Shown here: piece after piece, positions 12,130-23,299 of the stretch
Numbering within the stretch: the stretch's first letter is position 1
How the letters are laid out: every line of letters begins with the position of its first letter
Source of the DNA: Cryptomeria japonica
Lineage: Eukaryota > Streptophyta > Pinopsida > Cupressales > Cupressaceae
Assembly (NCBI RefSeq): GCF_030272615.1
Contig: NC_081410.1
Span: 115,603,140 to 115,667,139 of the forward strand
Direction: 5' to 3'
DNA: 64,000 nt
The notes under the pieces: model-generated
What the model was told of the DNA's origin: nothing
Seen by the model: only the letters and a program-made list of their open reading frames with translations
The model's database searches: none
Program-made: the position numbers and the translations under genes

Positions 12130-12640
12130 TAGGGACCTATGCATTACCTTTGAACCTAGTGAGACTATTGATGCACCTGATGGCCCACTATATATCCCTA
12201 TGAAGATCAAAGGCAAACTTTAGTCACGAGGGGTGCTAATTGATGCAACGTGTTTGGTAAACGTGTTACTTGAAGAATATCTTTATAATTTACAATTGCA
12301 TCAAGTAACATATGATAAATCTGATGTAATGGTTAAGGTGTATGATGGTTTCTCTTGCCCTACTAGTGGTTCTATTACTCTTCTCATTGAGCTTGGTACT
12401 AAGTGCTTATATTTCTTTTTTTCTATGATTCCTACATCAGATCAATTTCATGTGAAGTTGGGACATCCTTGGCTCTCTTCCATGAAAGAAATCCCTTCTA
12501 CTATTCATAAATTTTTAAAATGTCCTCATAATGACAAAATTATAACAATCAATCATAGCATGTATCAACCCACAGTGAGGCGTCGAGACATCAACCTTGA
12601 TTACTTTTGGCCTAAAAAATTTGAGCCTCTTAAACTTTGA
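12130..12640 (+). pseudogene. Aspartic protease of the gag-protease element
   Basis: The reading PDGPLYIPMKIKGKL, a stop, then GVLIDATCLVNVLLEEYLYNL.. matches the retroviral-type protease of Tat/Ogre elements. The flap and C-terminal part follow: VMVKVYDGF.., SDQFHVKLGHPWLSSMKEIPSTIHKFLKC. The usual LGRPW box reads LGHPW. At the active site the usual D-(T/S)-G reads D-A-T, so catalysis is doubtful. It would cleave the gag polyprotein. No reverse transcriptase follows. Confidence 0.75.
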
Positions 12641-13417
12641 AGTGATGCTCTTTTTCAATCTTATCAAAAGTGGAAGAATTAAATTATCTTATCTTTGAGT
12701 AATCCTAGATATCCTAGACCTATTCCTCCTCATCATGATGGCCCCAATCTCCTTCCTACACCTTCTATTCCTCCTTTATATGTTGCAATCCCGCCTCCTA
12801 CATCTTACAAAGGGAAGCGTTTGACATCTCCTATCTTTCAACCTAGTAGACCTTTTCCCATTCCTCCTCCTTTTAAGGAAGAGAAGAAGCCTATGTCCAT
12901 TGATCCTAAACCTTCACAACCTTTGGCTAAAATTAAAAGAAATTGTTGTGCAAGAAAACGCCAATAAAGATGTTGTGCTAAGGCTCATGAACTTGCTTCT
13001 CAACCTATTTCCTCCCCAAATACCCCAAATATTGACATGATCTCATTTGTCCAACCTTTGCCTAACCCTAGGGAGGAAGTTCAACCTAATTCTCCAAGAT
13101 TAAAAACTCTTAATAAAGATGATTGTTCATGTTTTATTTGCATTAAAGATCCTATTTTTATTAATCTTAATGAAGAAATGGATGAAAATTATGTTCATAA
13201 TAACAATGTTCATGCTAATGATTCTAACGATGAATATGAGCTTGTTGATGTTTCCAATGATTTATCTAAACAATTTTTAAAAGTATTAATCCTAGCTCCT
13301 AGTAACAGACAAAGTGAGTCATCATTGGAGTATGGTCCTTTTTCAAACTTGCAACTTAGCTCCATATACTATGCTCAAAGTTGCTCCTCTTGCATATTGT
13401 CCACCTTCCCAAAATAA
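12641..13417 (+). pseudogene. Proline-rich tail of the gag-protease polyprotein
   Basis: The ORF 12695-12967 is rich in proline (PRPIPPHHDGPN, PTPSIPPLY, PFPIPPPFK) and ends in a basic patch, KIKRNCCARKRQ, then a stop and RCCAKAH. In this patch Cys, His and stop codons stand where Arg would fit, all explained by CpG decay. A second segment (13037-13417) is acidic (LNEEMDENY..NDEYELVD). I know no function for this tail. It fills the place where pol would start, so it may be a terminal extension of gag-pro. Confidence 0.5.
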
Positions 13418-14229
13418 TGTTAAGAAAGATTGGGAGGTAGATGATTATCTTGATTAGCTTCATTCGTGTCGTAGATTCTCTTTGTCTCCTCTCTTGCTTG
13501 TTTTTGACATTCCTCTATTTGTATCTTACTTCTTCTATTTGTTGTCCCTAGTGTTGTCTACTTGAGGATGATGCAAAGCATTGAGATCTGATTCGGTCTC
13601 TCCCATGTTAACTCAAAAGGTACATGTTCCCTTCTTCCATTGCACTTGAGGTTCCACTACCTTTGGGGGATGAGGTCAATTCAATGTAAATATATTTATG
13701 ATATATATTATTTATCATAAGAGCATATTGACCCCAGAGTTGGTAGAACCCTTATATGTTTTGTGACCATTATCCTTTGATTAGTCCTTTATTGGGGGCA
13801 TATCATTGTGGTAATGTGCTTGTCTTTTTTATGCATGCATGCTACCTTAAAGCAATTGCTCCTGGTAAGGTGTATGCAATCGCTTGAATGTGGGGGAATA
13901 CACTCCACTTAATGTTTTACTTTATGCACACACTATCACATATCTCGATACTCAAGTTACTTTGCAAACTGAGCCTTTTGCTTTGTAATTTTGGTATTTT
14001 TCTTTTTCATGACTCATAGTAAGTGAACCTTACTTGGCTAGCAATCATGATTCTCTCTCTCTCTCTCTCTCTTTCTCATATGATGTCCCTTTTATCTTGA
14101 TGTTGTGGTAGTAAGATCCTAAAGTCCACTGGGGTCTTAGCATGTCTTATCTCTTTAGTGTCTTGATGAAAATTTTCAATGTAAACCTTTGTACTTTATC
14201 AGGAGTATGCTTAGTCTCATACTCCCACT
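13418..14229 (+). other. 3' non-coding part of the gag-protease element
   Basis: No ORF or domain seen. It includes a (CT)n run near 14050-14072 and then leads into the polypurine tract. The sister end at 16520 resumes homology only in its last 35 bases. Confidence 0.6.
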
Positions 14230-14244
14230 AAAGTGGGGGCTAAA
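14230..14244 (+). other. Polypurine tract
   Basis: AAAGTGGGGGCTAAA directly abuts the 3' LTR start TGTAGC. This is the expected position of the plus-strand primer. The same tract (AAAGTGGGGCTAAA) abuts the LTR at 16559. Confidence 0.8.
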
Positions 14245-15433
14245 TGTAGCATCCTAAATTGTATTCCCTTACAAATTTTTCCTCATTTGAGCCCTCACCT
14301 TGGCATTCATCCCTCAAGGCTTGATTGGAACCCTAATTCTGCTCACACGATGCAAATAATTCAAAATTTTCATTATGCACACTCTCTACCCCAACTTCTT
14401 ACGTCCTTGATTGATCAGGACTAGGGCACTAGCACTCTGGTCCTCAGGGACCAGAGCGTTGGGTGCTCTGGTCCTCCCAATCAAGACCTATTTTGGGGCC
14501 TCACAACAATCATTCAATTTGAGTGTGAATTTTGATCTCGTGTTGGCTCATGTTGGAAAATTAATTTGTTTTTCGACAAGCATGTATAAAACCTAAGGTC
14601 TACCCCTTTCATTTTGACATCACCTATCAATTGAAAAGTTCAAGTAATCAAGCATTAATCCAAATTTAGGTGAGAAAGCAATCAATCTTCTTTCAAGAAT
14701 TGGAGCAGAAGTAAGGTCAAGATTCAAGCATTGGAGGTGACATTCACGTTCTATGTTTATGGAGACTTCGTGAAACCCTAATTCCTTGTGGAGACAAACA
14801 AAACTCCATAAAAAGGTATGTTTTTAGTGTTTCGGACATTATTCAACAGTTCCCTCAAAAGGAAATCATTTCCATTACAACAATTCAATTACATTTCATT
14901 TCTATTTCATGGTTAATTTCAAAATCGGGGTTTGACCTAAGGAAAAACCCTAATCCCAACCATTTTCCATTCTCTAATGTGAGTAGGAATAGGTATGGAG
15001 CTACGATTCTCAAGATCATATTTATTCACAAAGATGAACAGATCCCTCTTTGGACACCAAAAAGATTGGAGGACCAGAGTGACAGGCATTCTGGTCCTGA
15101 AAAATTAAGACAACCTTTTGGGAACAGATCCAAGCACTCACATATTACTCAGATCTAGGTTTGTGGCTCTATATGATGACTATAGTTCACTGTTTAAATG
15201 TGTTTGTACTTCAATTCCAACAAACTTACCCCAATTTTAGCATTTTCATGGTTCAACTTAAAAGAGGGTATCAAATCCAAATCCAGTGAATCCCATAGAA
15301 ATTCTCAGCCCTATCATTGTTGATTTGAGGCTAGATCTATTGGTTTCACCCCTATTTAATGTGGTGGTCTCTAAGCAAAAATTAGTGGTTTTACTTCATC
15401 ATTGGGTGAAATCCTAATATTTTCACCATTACA
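14245..15433 (+). repeat. 3' LTR of the gag-protease element
   Basis: Pairs with 7485-8669 over its full length, with many point differences. Ends CACCATTACA before ATTCC. Confidence 0.9.
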
Positions 15434-16500
15434 ATTCCTTTTTCTATAATTTCATCAAAAGTGTTGGCACACTAGACTTCTAAGTGAAACCCCATTTCTT
15501 GTTTGAATACTTGAACACATTATTTTTAGGGTATATAGAACGAGCATTTGCTAACCAAGTTTCTCCATCATCGTGAGAAGGAGCCAAAAGCTTCTCCATT
15601 CTTTTTCTTAGTGCTACATAAATATATCATAGAGACTTCATGCTCTATTTTTAATGAGAAGTGAGCAAGGAACTTTTCCACTAATGAATTATATGTCATG
15701 TGGGAGGTAAGAAAATAATTTTATAGATAGTTCTCCTAAACTTTGAGAGAAGAGGCACATTAGATATGTGTCATTATAAGCCACCTCTAAACAAGTTATG
15801 TGAAATTCTATAATGTGTTCTCAAGGGTTGTTGCTTCCCTCATACTTTTTGAACCTTGGCATTTCAAAACTATGTGGGAAAGGTGGCATCAAAAGTATCA
15901 TATCAAATGGATAGAGGCAATGTATTCTAATGTGTATTTCTTGTTGGTTTCCCCTAGTTGCATGTTTGTGATTTGTTGTTGAATATGTTGAGTATGATAT
16001 GCTAAGTTGTTTGTTGGTAAGGATTGAAGAGTTGTGTTATATTTTTGTGATGCATATGATTGACGTTGAGGAGTTTGCGTGAATGAGTTGATGCTATGAG
16101 TAAGGTTTCATGGTACAAGGTTGGTTTTGGTTTCTAAAGTTTTGGTTTTGGTATAGGAAATGTTGGCTTTAATTGAATTTTTAGTGTTGTGATGTAGGGT
16201 TGGTGTTTTCAAATGTTTTTTCTAGTTTAAGTTAACATATATGTTATTTTGAGGGATGAATTTTTGTGGTATGGTGTTGTAGTTTGGGTTTACAGGTTGT
16301 GGCATGGTACTTGTGTTTTGGTTATATGGGGTATTATTTAAAGGTTGAGAGATGAATTTTTGGTTAAATGGAATGTCATTTATGGGTTGTGACATGGTAT
16401 TGGCATTTTGGAATGTGGAACTTTGGTTAGGTTATGATGTGGTGTTATAGTTTTGGTGCATTGTCCTATCCCTAGTTTGTCTTGCTCTCAGATTCTCTCT
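15434..16500 (-). pseudogene. Ty3/gypsy gag relic (Tat/Ogre-like), upstream part
   Basis: On the minus strand, from 15920 downward, the text reads MPRFKKYEGSNNP, a stop, then EHIIEFHITCLEVAYNDTYLM, FSQSLGELSIKLFSYLPHDI, KIEHEVSMIYLCSTKKKNGEAFGSF and finally FDEIIEKGI. This is a Ty3/gypsy gag capsid domain of a lineage different from the one in 10849-11990. From 15980 to 16500 it is preceded by a low-complexity spacer, as expected. It has several stops. It continues into 7260-7484, so it is the older target into which 7485-15433 jumped. Confidence 0.75.
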
Positions 16501-16519
16501 CTCTCATATTTGCCGAGAA

Positions 16520-17886
16520 AATGATAATAAGCTCATACTCCACTAAAGTGGGGCTAAATGTAGCATCATAAATTGTACACCCTTTATTAGTGTGTCCAAT
16601 TTCACACTCTCCTATCACCTATGTTAGTATTTCCCTTTCCTCTATGCATTATAGGATATTTATTGTAATTAATTAATATTTAATTCAATATTATGGGTCT
16701 TATTTCACTTTATCATTTTATCATGATTTTTCCTTAATCTTGTCCTAATTTCAACTATCAAAGCATATTTTGCATATCTAAACACTTTGGATTGTCGCAC
16801 CAAGATGGATTTAGCACTAAATCATGATAGCTCACATCTCTAGAAATTTGGAAAAATAAGTCGGTCGAACCATGGTGATTCACCCCGATCTTGACTTTTT
16901 CTCCCCGAATTTCGAGATCATGTTTTGGCAGTATTATAATGTTTAAATTTATCTCTATGTAAAAATATATCAATTCTAAGTCGACCCAATGGTGATTTTA
17001 ATTATGAAATCCCTATATAAGGCATCTCTCTCAATTCATTTTTCATATAGATAACAATTACATCATATGCAAACACTGTCAGCAATTCAAGAGCATATTT
17101 GATTCAAGGAGCGGCAAACTACATCAAGGCATATTCAATTTATTTTTTCATGAAGGATTTTATGTGATTTATCATGTTATTGCACCAATTGATGAAGGAC
17201 TTATCCTAAGAGCATTGCATCACCTATTGAAGGTATGATCATTTACATTCAAGAATTTCAACATTATCCTCGAAAGGCAAGCTTTTCCAATTTAATTCAA
17301 TTTAAATTTCAATTTCGATTAGGGTTAATTCCAAACTTGAGGTTTGACTTAAGGAAAAACCCTATCCATAACATAATTTCCCTTCTTTTGGTGTGTAGGT
17401 GGCAGATTCAAGAGTCGTACATGTGGAAAAGGATAAAGGAGATAAAAAATAGACAAAATTGGCTTTTGCAAAACTTCCAAAGACCTCCCAGGACCAGGGC
17501 GAATTTGGAGGACCAGGGCGACCGACACTCTGGTCCTGACAATTTTTCCTAAATTTTAGCTATTGGTTCAGATTCCCTTCATCTACCCAAATCCTTGTTT
17601 ACAGCTCTGTTTGAGTTTTGAACTTTCTATTTTCATCATTTCATTTTAATTTCTCATTGTTTGTTATAGATTTAGCACTGGCAATTCAAAACTTTTTTCA
17701 AAGATAATTTCAACTCAAAGATAAGGGGAAATAGGACCTCAATTAGAATTCAACCCTCATCTTAATAGAATTGAGGTCGGATCTATTGATCTCATACTAC
17801 TTTTGATTTCATGTTTGTGAAAGTTATGTCATTTCCTAGTTTACAATGCGTAACTTGTGAAACCCTAATTTTTCATGTCTATTACA
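16520..17886 (+). mobile_element. Truncated 3' end: polypurine tract plus LTR of a sister element
   Basis: The text CTCATACTCC..ACTAAAGTGGGGCTAAA repeats the last bases before the 3' LTR at 14245. It is followed by an LTR (16559-17886, 1328 bp) that begins TGTAGCATCATAAATTGTA and ends ATTACA. The middle of the LTR differs from 14245-15433, but the 3' half shares the 'ggaccag(a/g)gcga' phrases (near 17493 and 17511) and 'ttgaggtcggatctattg'. The rest of this element is missing to the left, where a minus-strand gag relic begins abruptly. Confidence 0.75.
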
Positions 17887-19313
17887 GGTTCTATGTGTTT
17901 TGAGTTTATGGTTGAGGTATGAAACCTTAATTGGGTTGAGATGTGGTTTGATTATGTTGTATATACGAGACTTGTGGTTTTTTTATGAGAATGGATGTAA
18001 CACTGGTTTGAAATTATTAGGTTATGTGATGCTAATGGGGGTATAGAGATATCTGTAGAAGTGATAGATCTCTGATTTTTAGGTATAATTATGTTAAGTT
18101 GTTGAGATACAATTTCATCTCTAAGTGTATGTGTTGTGTGGGGAGGTTCAAATAATCTTCAGGTTTGTCAGATGTTTGGATGATCTTTGACATTTGTGGT
18201 GTCAAAATCAAGAAGTGAATCAGCCCCTTGTTGGTCCAACCATAAGAATTAGTAGTTTGGGTTGGTCATGAGAAGTGTGTCTATGAGTCTTAAAGCATGA
18301 GGATCACATTGTATTTCCTTTATTTTTGTGAGCATTATTCATTTGACAATTTGCACTATGCCAAATCCAACCTTTGAAGAAGGTTGTGGTGGAAATGGAT
18401 TAAATCCACTTGTGTATAACTATGAAGGCATGCTATTTTGGTGTAAGTTGTACTTTGTAGAGTTGAAGGTTGGGTTGTGTTGAGAGTTCATTTTTATTTT
18501 CCATTGAGACCTTGTTTCTATAGGCATGCAAAAAATTCCCAAATTGTTTATGTGATGTGGATGAGTGACTTGGATAATGAACTTAAAGCAGTTGATGTTT
18601 TTGGATATTTTATTTTTAGGATGTTTTTTGGTTTTTTTTTTTGAAATAATTCTTTAGATGAAAAGTATGGTGTGAAAATAGGTGATATGTCGAGCTTGGA
18701 CTAGATTAGCAAGTACAAGTCAATGGATAAAGGGGGATGAAATAGAACAGTCTTGGAAGCAAACAAAAATCCTAATCTAATCCATTACATTGATAGGATA
18801 ACTTGACCCTCAACTTGGAGGAGGAAAACTTCCAAGAAAAAGATCAAATTATAGATATAGAAGACTCAAGATCTAGATAGCCTAGGAATTAATTTTGGTA
18901 TGGTTGCTCATTTTTTGAAATGTTTAATGTAATGTTCAAATGAATTATATTTTATGGATGAGCAAGTTGGATGTAATGTTTGAAACAAGTGGTAAATGAT
19001 TGAATGTTCCCTGAATTCCTAATTGTATGCAAATGGTCTATGATCAAAGATGGTCTTTCAACTTTTGTGACAAGATAGCTCAGGAGCACAAAGATAGTTA
19101 TCACTAATGCAAAATCCTTGAAAAATGGTGTAAGAATAGATCACAAATGTGTAGGAATACTGCATAGATGGGTAGGAGGATTGAATAGTTGTGCAAATAA
19201 AAATGGCAAATATGTAGGACGAAGTGACAAATGCATAGATCTAATAAACAAATGTGTAGTAAAGTATGATTTTTAGTGTTTATGGAGAAATGTAGGTCTA
19301 TATGATAGATGCA
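17887..19313. other. No gene recognised
   Basis: No long ORF, no recognisable domain and no paired repeats seen. It is G/T-rich on the plus strand. From about 19080 to 19313 there is a degenerate repeat (see the entry at 25949-26028). It could be decayed leader sequence of the gypsy relic to its left. Confidence 0.5.
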
Positions 19314-19318
19314 CAACT

Positions 19319-20510
19319 TGTTGAACACTATTGAAAGCTGAGAGGGGGGTGAATCAACATTCACAAAATATTATCAAATTAAAGTGATTCTATCTTCATC
19401 ATTCATCCATATCAATGAGATGAAAGTAAATAACAATAATAGAAAAAGCATCCACACAATAACATCATATTTTTATGTGGAAAAACCATAGTGAGAATTA
19501 TACTCACAATATATATAGTAACAGTTTTACAATAGACAAGGCTTCCTGCCAAAAAGAGCTTATTGCTCTGAACTTGCGGATTGAGGTGTGCAACCTTGGG
19601 CAAGATACAAAAAGAGACTCACTCAACTAAAGATCACTTCTTCAGGGAAAGATACAAAACTAATCTCATAAAGTAGTAGTAATAATAAATTGAACTATAT
19701 ATAAAAATCATCTATTAGAATGCAGATAGTATTTCTCTAAATATAATCATCTCTCTTCTTTGTACACATTTGAACCTCTACTCTTACTCACTTCGCATAT
19801 ATCAATCATTTATTTCGCTCTATGTAGCCATCTCTTACTCATTCATTCACACCACTTCACTTTTTTCATCACCCATCTCTAACATAGCCAATTTGCTCAA
19901 TATATACCAATCGGATCCAAAAACAACCAATGCTAGGTTGACCAAAAGAGTATGTAATGTGTACATAGAATCAATTTTAAAATGTATTATCTAAAAGGTA
20001 CAAAGGATGTGTACCAAGTCGGCACTCCTTCCAATCAATATCAAAAACATTTTACACCCAACTGCTCGGACCAAAATGCATAAACGGGTACAAAACTTGT
20101 TCTGCACAACACACTGTTTAATCCTGACCAATAAAAAATAAAGTAGTTCATTCAAGAGAACCATGACATCTGTCTCATAAAAATAGAAACTTATAATCGC
20201 CTAAGACATATCTGGTACAAGTACTTATTCTGGTCCACAATAAGTTTCTCCAGAGCAATCAACCAAAGTACTTTCAGACCAGGTGAAGAACACCAAACCT
20301 CCAAAAATTTATTGAAACATCACTTCATATCATCACATCAATACAATGTGAACCTATAGATGTTTAAACATCATAATGTTAAGAGAACAAACATCCAGAC
20401 CACCAAATGCACATCAATTGAGCCTATCCAAAATATCGGATCAGCCATAACAACCAAGGCAATATGAGATTGACAAACGTTTGACAACAATGACATCCAT
20501 AGGTGTAACA
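19319..20510 (-). repeat. 3' LTR of the 19319-25943 element
   Basis: Starts TGTTGAACACTATTGAAAGC on the plus strand and ends GGTGTAACA. It matches 24732-25943 throughout. Here the shared hairpin at about 19480 has lost its CCC..GGG centre, which the partner keeps. Confidence 0.9.
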
Positions 20511-20583
20511 ATCTCCCCCGTTGTCATTGATGGAAAAATAAAAGATATTCTCTTTCCCCTAACAATATTTCTCCCCCTTTGAC
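20511..20583 (-). other. Doubled polypurine tract
   Basis: On the minus strand GACAACGGGGGAGAT abuts the 3' LTR (20511-20525). A second copy, TCAAAGGGGGAGAAAT, lies about 55 bases upstream (20568-20583). Two such tracts also occur in the element at 29142. Confidence 0.8.
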
Positions 20584-20989
20584 AACAATGACAAAGGGTA
20601 AACACCTTAAAAATAGGAACATACAAAAGCAAAATTGCAACCTCCTCCAACATAATACTTTAGAAAACAAATGAAAAAAAAGAGAAATGTCCATCAGACA
20701 TTTCTAGGCCAAATGTCCTTGCATTTATTCTTTAAACCAATAACTAATGAGTTCCAAGAACACATAACTTAGCAGACAAGATCTTGTTCTGAGTTTTACA
20801 ATCAACACATAAATTTACTGCAACATCAAAGATATCATAACTAAACACACTATTTAATTTTCTTTTGCATCAACCAACAATCTGAGAAATAGGGACAACC
20901 ACAATTCCATGGAATCTTTAAGTCCACAAAATAATTTCACATAGTCTTCTCTTTTCTTCTATCTCATGGCCAACCGAGAATAAAAATCC

Positions 20990-22852
20990 TTAGCCTTTTC
21001 TCTCATGGCACCATTTGTATCTTTGTAGATATTGAAGGATAGGGTCAGTCCTGTAAGTTGAGACTCAATAGAGTATATCTCATCTTTTGAATTGCTTCAC
21101 AATCGTAGACCACCTTAGATAGTATATGCATAGCTGAGATGCAGTGTCCAACATCTTCCTAAAATTAATCAAATTTAATTTGAGATCATGGTGTGCCTTC
21201 AAGAACCTTTCAATCATCTTCTCCCATACATTACCTTTAGTAAAACGTTCAGTGGATTCACTTTCTTCGCCAATGACTATGGCCATCCTCTCAATCAACA
21301 ATTCTATCAATGCCTTTGGGAGAACATCAATAATATCATTCAAAGGAACAATATTGTTCTGGAGAAAATATGTAGCACAAGCCTACTCAATAGTTTCCTA
21401 ATCATAGGATGGAATAGTGAGATACAACTTCAGCACCAACTCATTTCAAACCATCAAACTTTGAGAGCATCTGAAGAACTCTATTTTCAGCAAATGCACC
21501 TTCAAGGGAGGAAATCACCAACTCCATAATTGAAGTACTCTTCTACACATTAGCCTTTTCCAAATCTTCATCATCACTCTCTACAGTAACAACTTATGTG
21601 GATCTCTTTGCAATTATTTTACCTTTTGACACTTTGGAGGAAGAAGTAGATGCTTCATCAGATGATCTTTTCATTTTCTTTCCTTTCAGCACCAATGCAA
21701 TTTTGATGAGTCCTTTTCCACCACACTCACTCACAATCTCTTCAAAAGTTCCAAATCTTCCCGCATCCACATCCTTAGGCATCTTAAGGAATATTTTCAT
21801 AATGTCCATACAGTCATCTTCAAATAATTCATAAGGAAGCTTGTCAACCCATGAATTTCTAGAAGTAACGACCTCAATAAAACAATTGTCTTTATCCACT
21901 AGGAAAATAATATCCTCTTTGTACCACTCAACAATCCTTAGAGGAATTTGATTCATCACAATCAACTCTTTTTAAATATCCAGAAAGAATTTATGACAGA
22001 CAGCATCACAATCAGTCAAGTTATCCAAATATCCTTTTATCTATACACCAATCGGAACATCTCTTCTCCATGCTATATTATTTATTCTAGGTAAAGTATT
22101 AAGAAATTAAAATATTAGAAACATGTAATGAGTGGTCCTACTGGAAGGGATATAAATCAATCTTCATTAGTCAAATATTATCCAATGATTGACACCTCAA
22201 CAATTCACATAAATCGTAGTCAGCATTCTCCTTTACCATTTTATAAGCCACATACACAACAGTAGAGGAAGTTGAACCTTCCTGATTCCTGTAGTACACT
22301 TTATAAGAAATACCCATGTTTGCATACCTAATATCCAGGTCATCAATAGTGTCAATTCACATGGTGCTTTTATCAGACACAACACTAGTTAGCTTGTTCA
22401 CCTCATCATTCTTGATGAACTTCAAAGCAGGTACAGTTTCAAATGAACATAGACCGGCTAAGTCACTTCAGGCCAATTTCAAATTTTGATATGGTTGATC
22501 TAGCAAAAAAAAATCCTCATGAAATCTTCTCAAAACTATCCTTATAATATCCTCATCATAAAATATATGAAAGTCACTCCATGTATCCAAACCCTTGTGC
22601 CCTATAATAGCATACTCAACCCTAAATCTTTGTGCTCCATCTACCAGATGAATTCTCTTGAAATCTCTAAGCTTCTTATGATCATATTCTTCCAAAGGAA
22701 CATGAATATAACTAAAAATATCTTCCTTATGTACCACATTATCGGGAATAGAATAAAATTCTCCAATTTGATTGTTTGACACTGAAATAAATGGTCTGAA
22801 TTCCAAACTAGGTCTTGCCTTACCGTTATTACTGATGATTTTTAGGATTCAC
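20990..22852 (-). pseudogene. Accessory ORF of unknown function downstream of gag
   Basis: The reading order on the minus strand is as follows. 22468-22806 has PLEEYDHKKLRDF.. and GHKGLDTWSDF..YDEDIIR. About 22250-22340 has GISYKVYYRNQEGSTS..VVYVA. 21594-21965 has WVDKLPYELFEDDCMDIM.., ending in a Lys/Ser-rich segment. 21080-21343 has DVLPKALIELLIERM.., ASQLCIYYLRWS. Stops and frameshifts divide it. Each of these blocks has a counterpart, in the same order, in the element at 29142-41306. I recognise no enzyme motif, and it has no YxDD, DxG or HHCC signature. It may once have been one protein of roughly 550-600 residues. Confidence 0.65.
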
Positions 22853-23299
22853 CATCTAAGAAAGATTAAAACAAGAAAAATACCTTGAACAATTCTTCTT
22901 CACTTCTCCTTGCGCTCTACTTCTCTTTGATCACAATTGCACAAATGACTTTTGAATAAGCAATATGTAATCGTCAATTAGGGTTTTTTCAAAAGGCTGA
23001 TACACTGTACACCTGCAATTGCCAAAAATATTCCAAAAGACAAAATTCGTTTAGAATCCACCGAAAAACACTTCCACACATCTGTAGTGTTGAGAGAAAC
23101 CCAACACCAATCCAAGAGGGGATGAAAGATATAATTTTATGATCTCCCCCTCAGACACAATTGTCCGAGCTAATTATCATAAGAAGGGTCTACACACATA
23201 GAAGGTGCGGATCCATCCTCATTCTTTTCTTTAGTATCAAAATTTGATTTCTTTACCCATTTCATCTCAATCTTCTCCTTTCCCTTATTGATATTAACT

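Larger units (their letters stand above)
7485..15433 (+). mobile_element. Gag-protease Ty3/gypsy-like element lacking pol, both LTRs present
   Basis: Both LTRs start TGTAGCATCCTAAATTGTA and end CACCATTACA, about 1185 bp each. The flanks are ATTCA (7480-7484) and ATTCC (15434-15438), a 5-bp target duplication with one change. Inside are gag, a retroviral-type protease and a proline-rich tail, then a polypurine tract against the 3' LTR. No reverse transcriptase, RNase H or integrase is visible between protease and 3' LTR. Gag and protease resemble the Tat/Ogre group of Ty3/gypsy. The element would need pol in trans. A solo LTR at about 9868-10848 splits its gag. Confidence 0.85.

Noticed and set aside
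16758-16973. 71-codon minus-strand ORF
   Set aside because: It is inside an LTR, has no domain, and is not kept in related LTRs.
20441-20653. Small Cys-rich ORF at the LTR edge
   Set aside because: It spans the polypurine tract and LTR boundary; no family resemblance.
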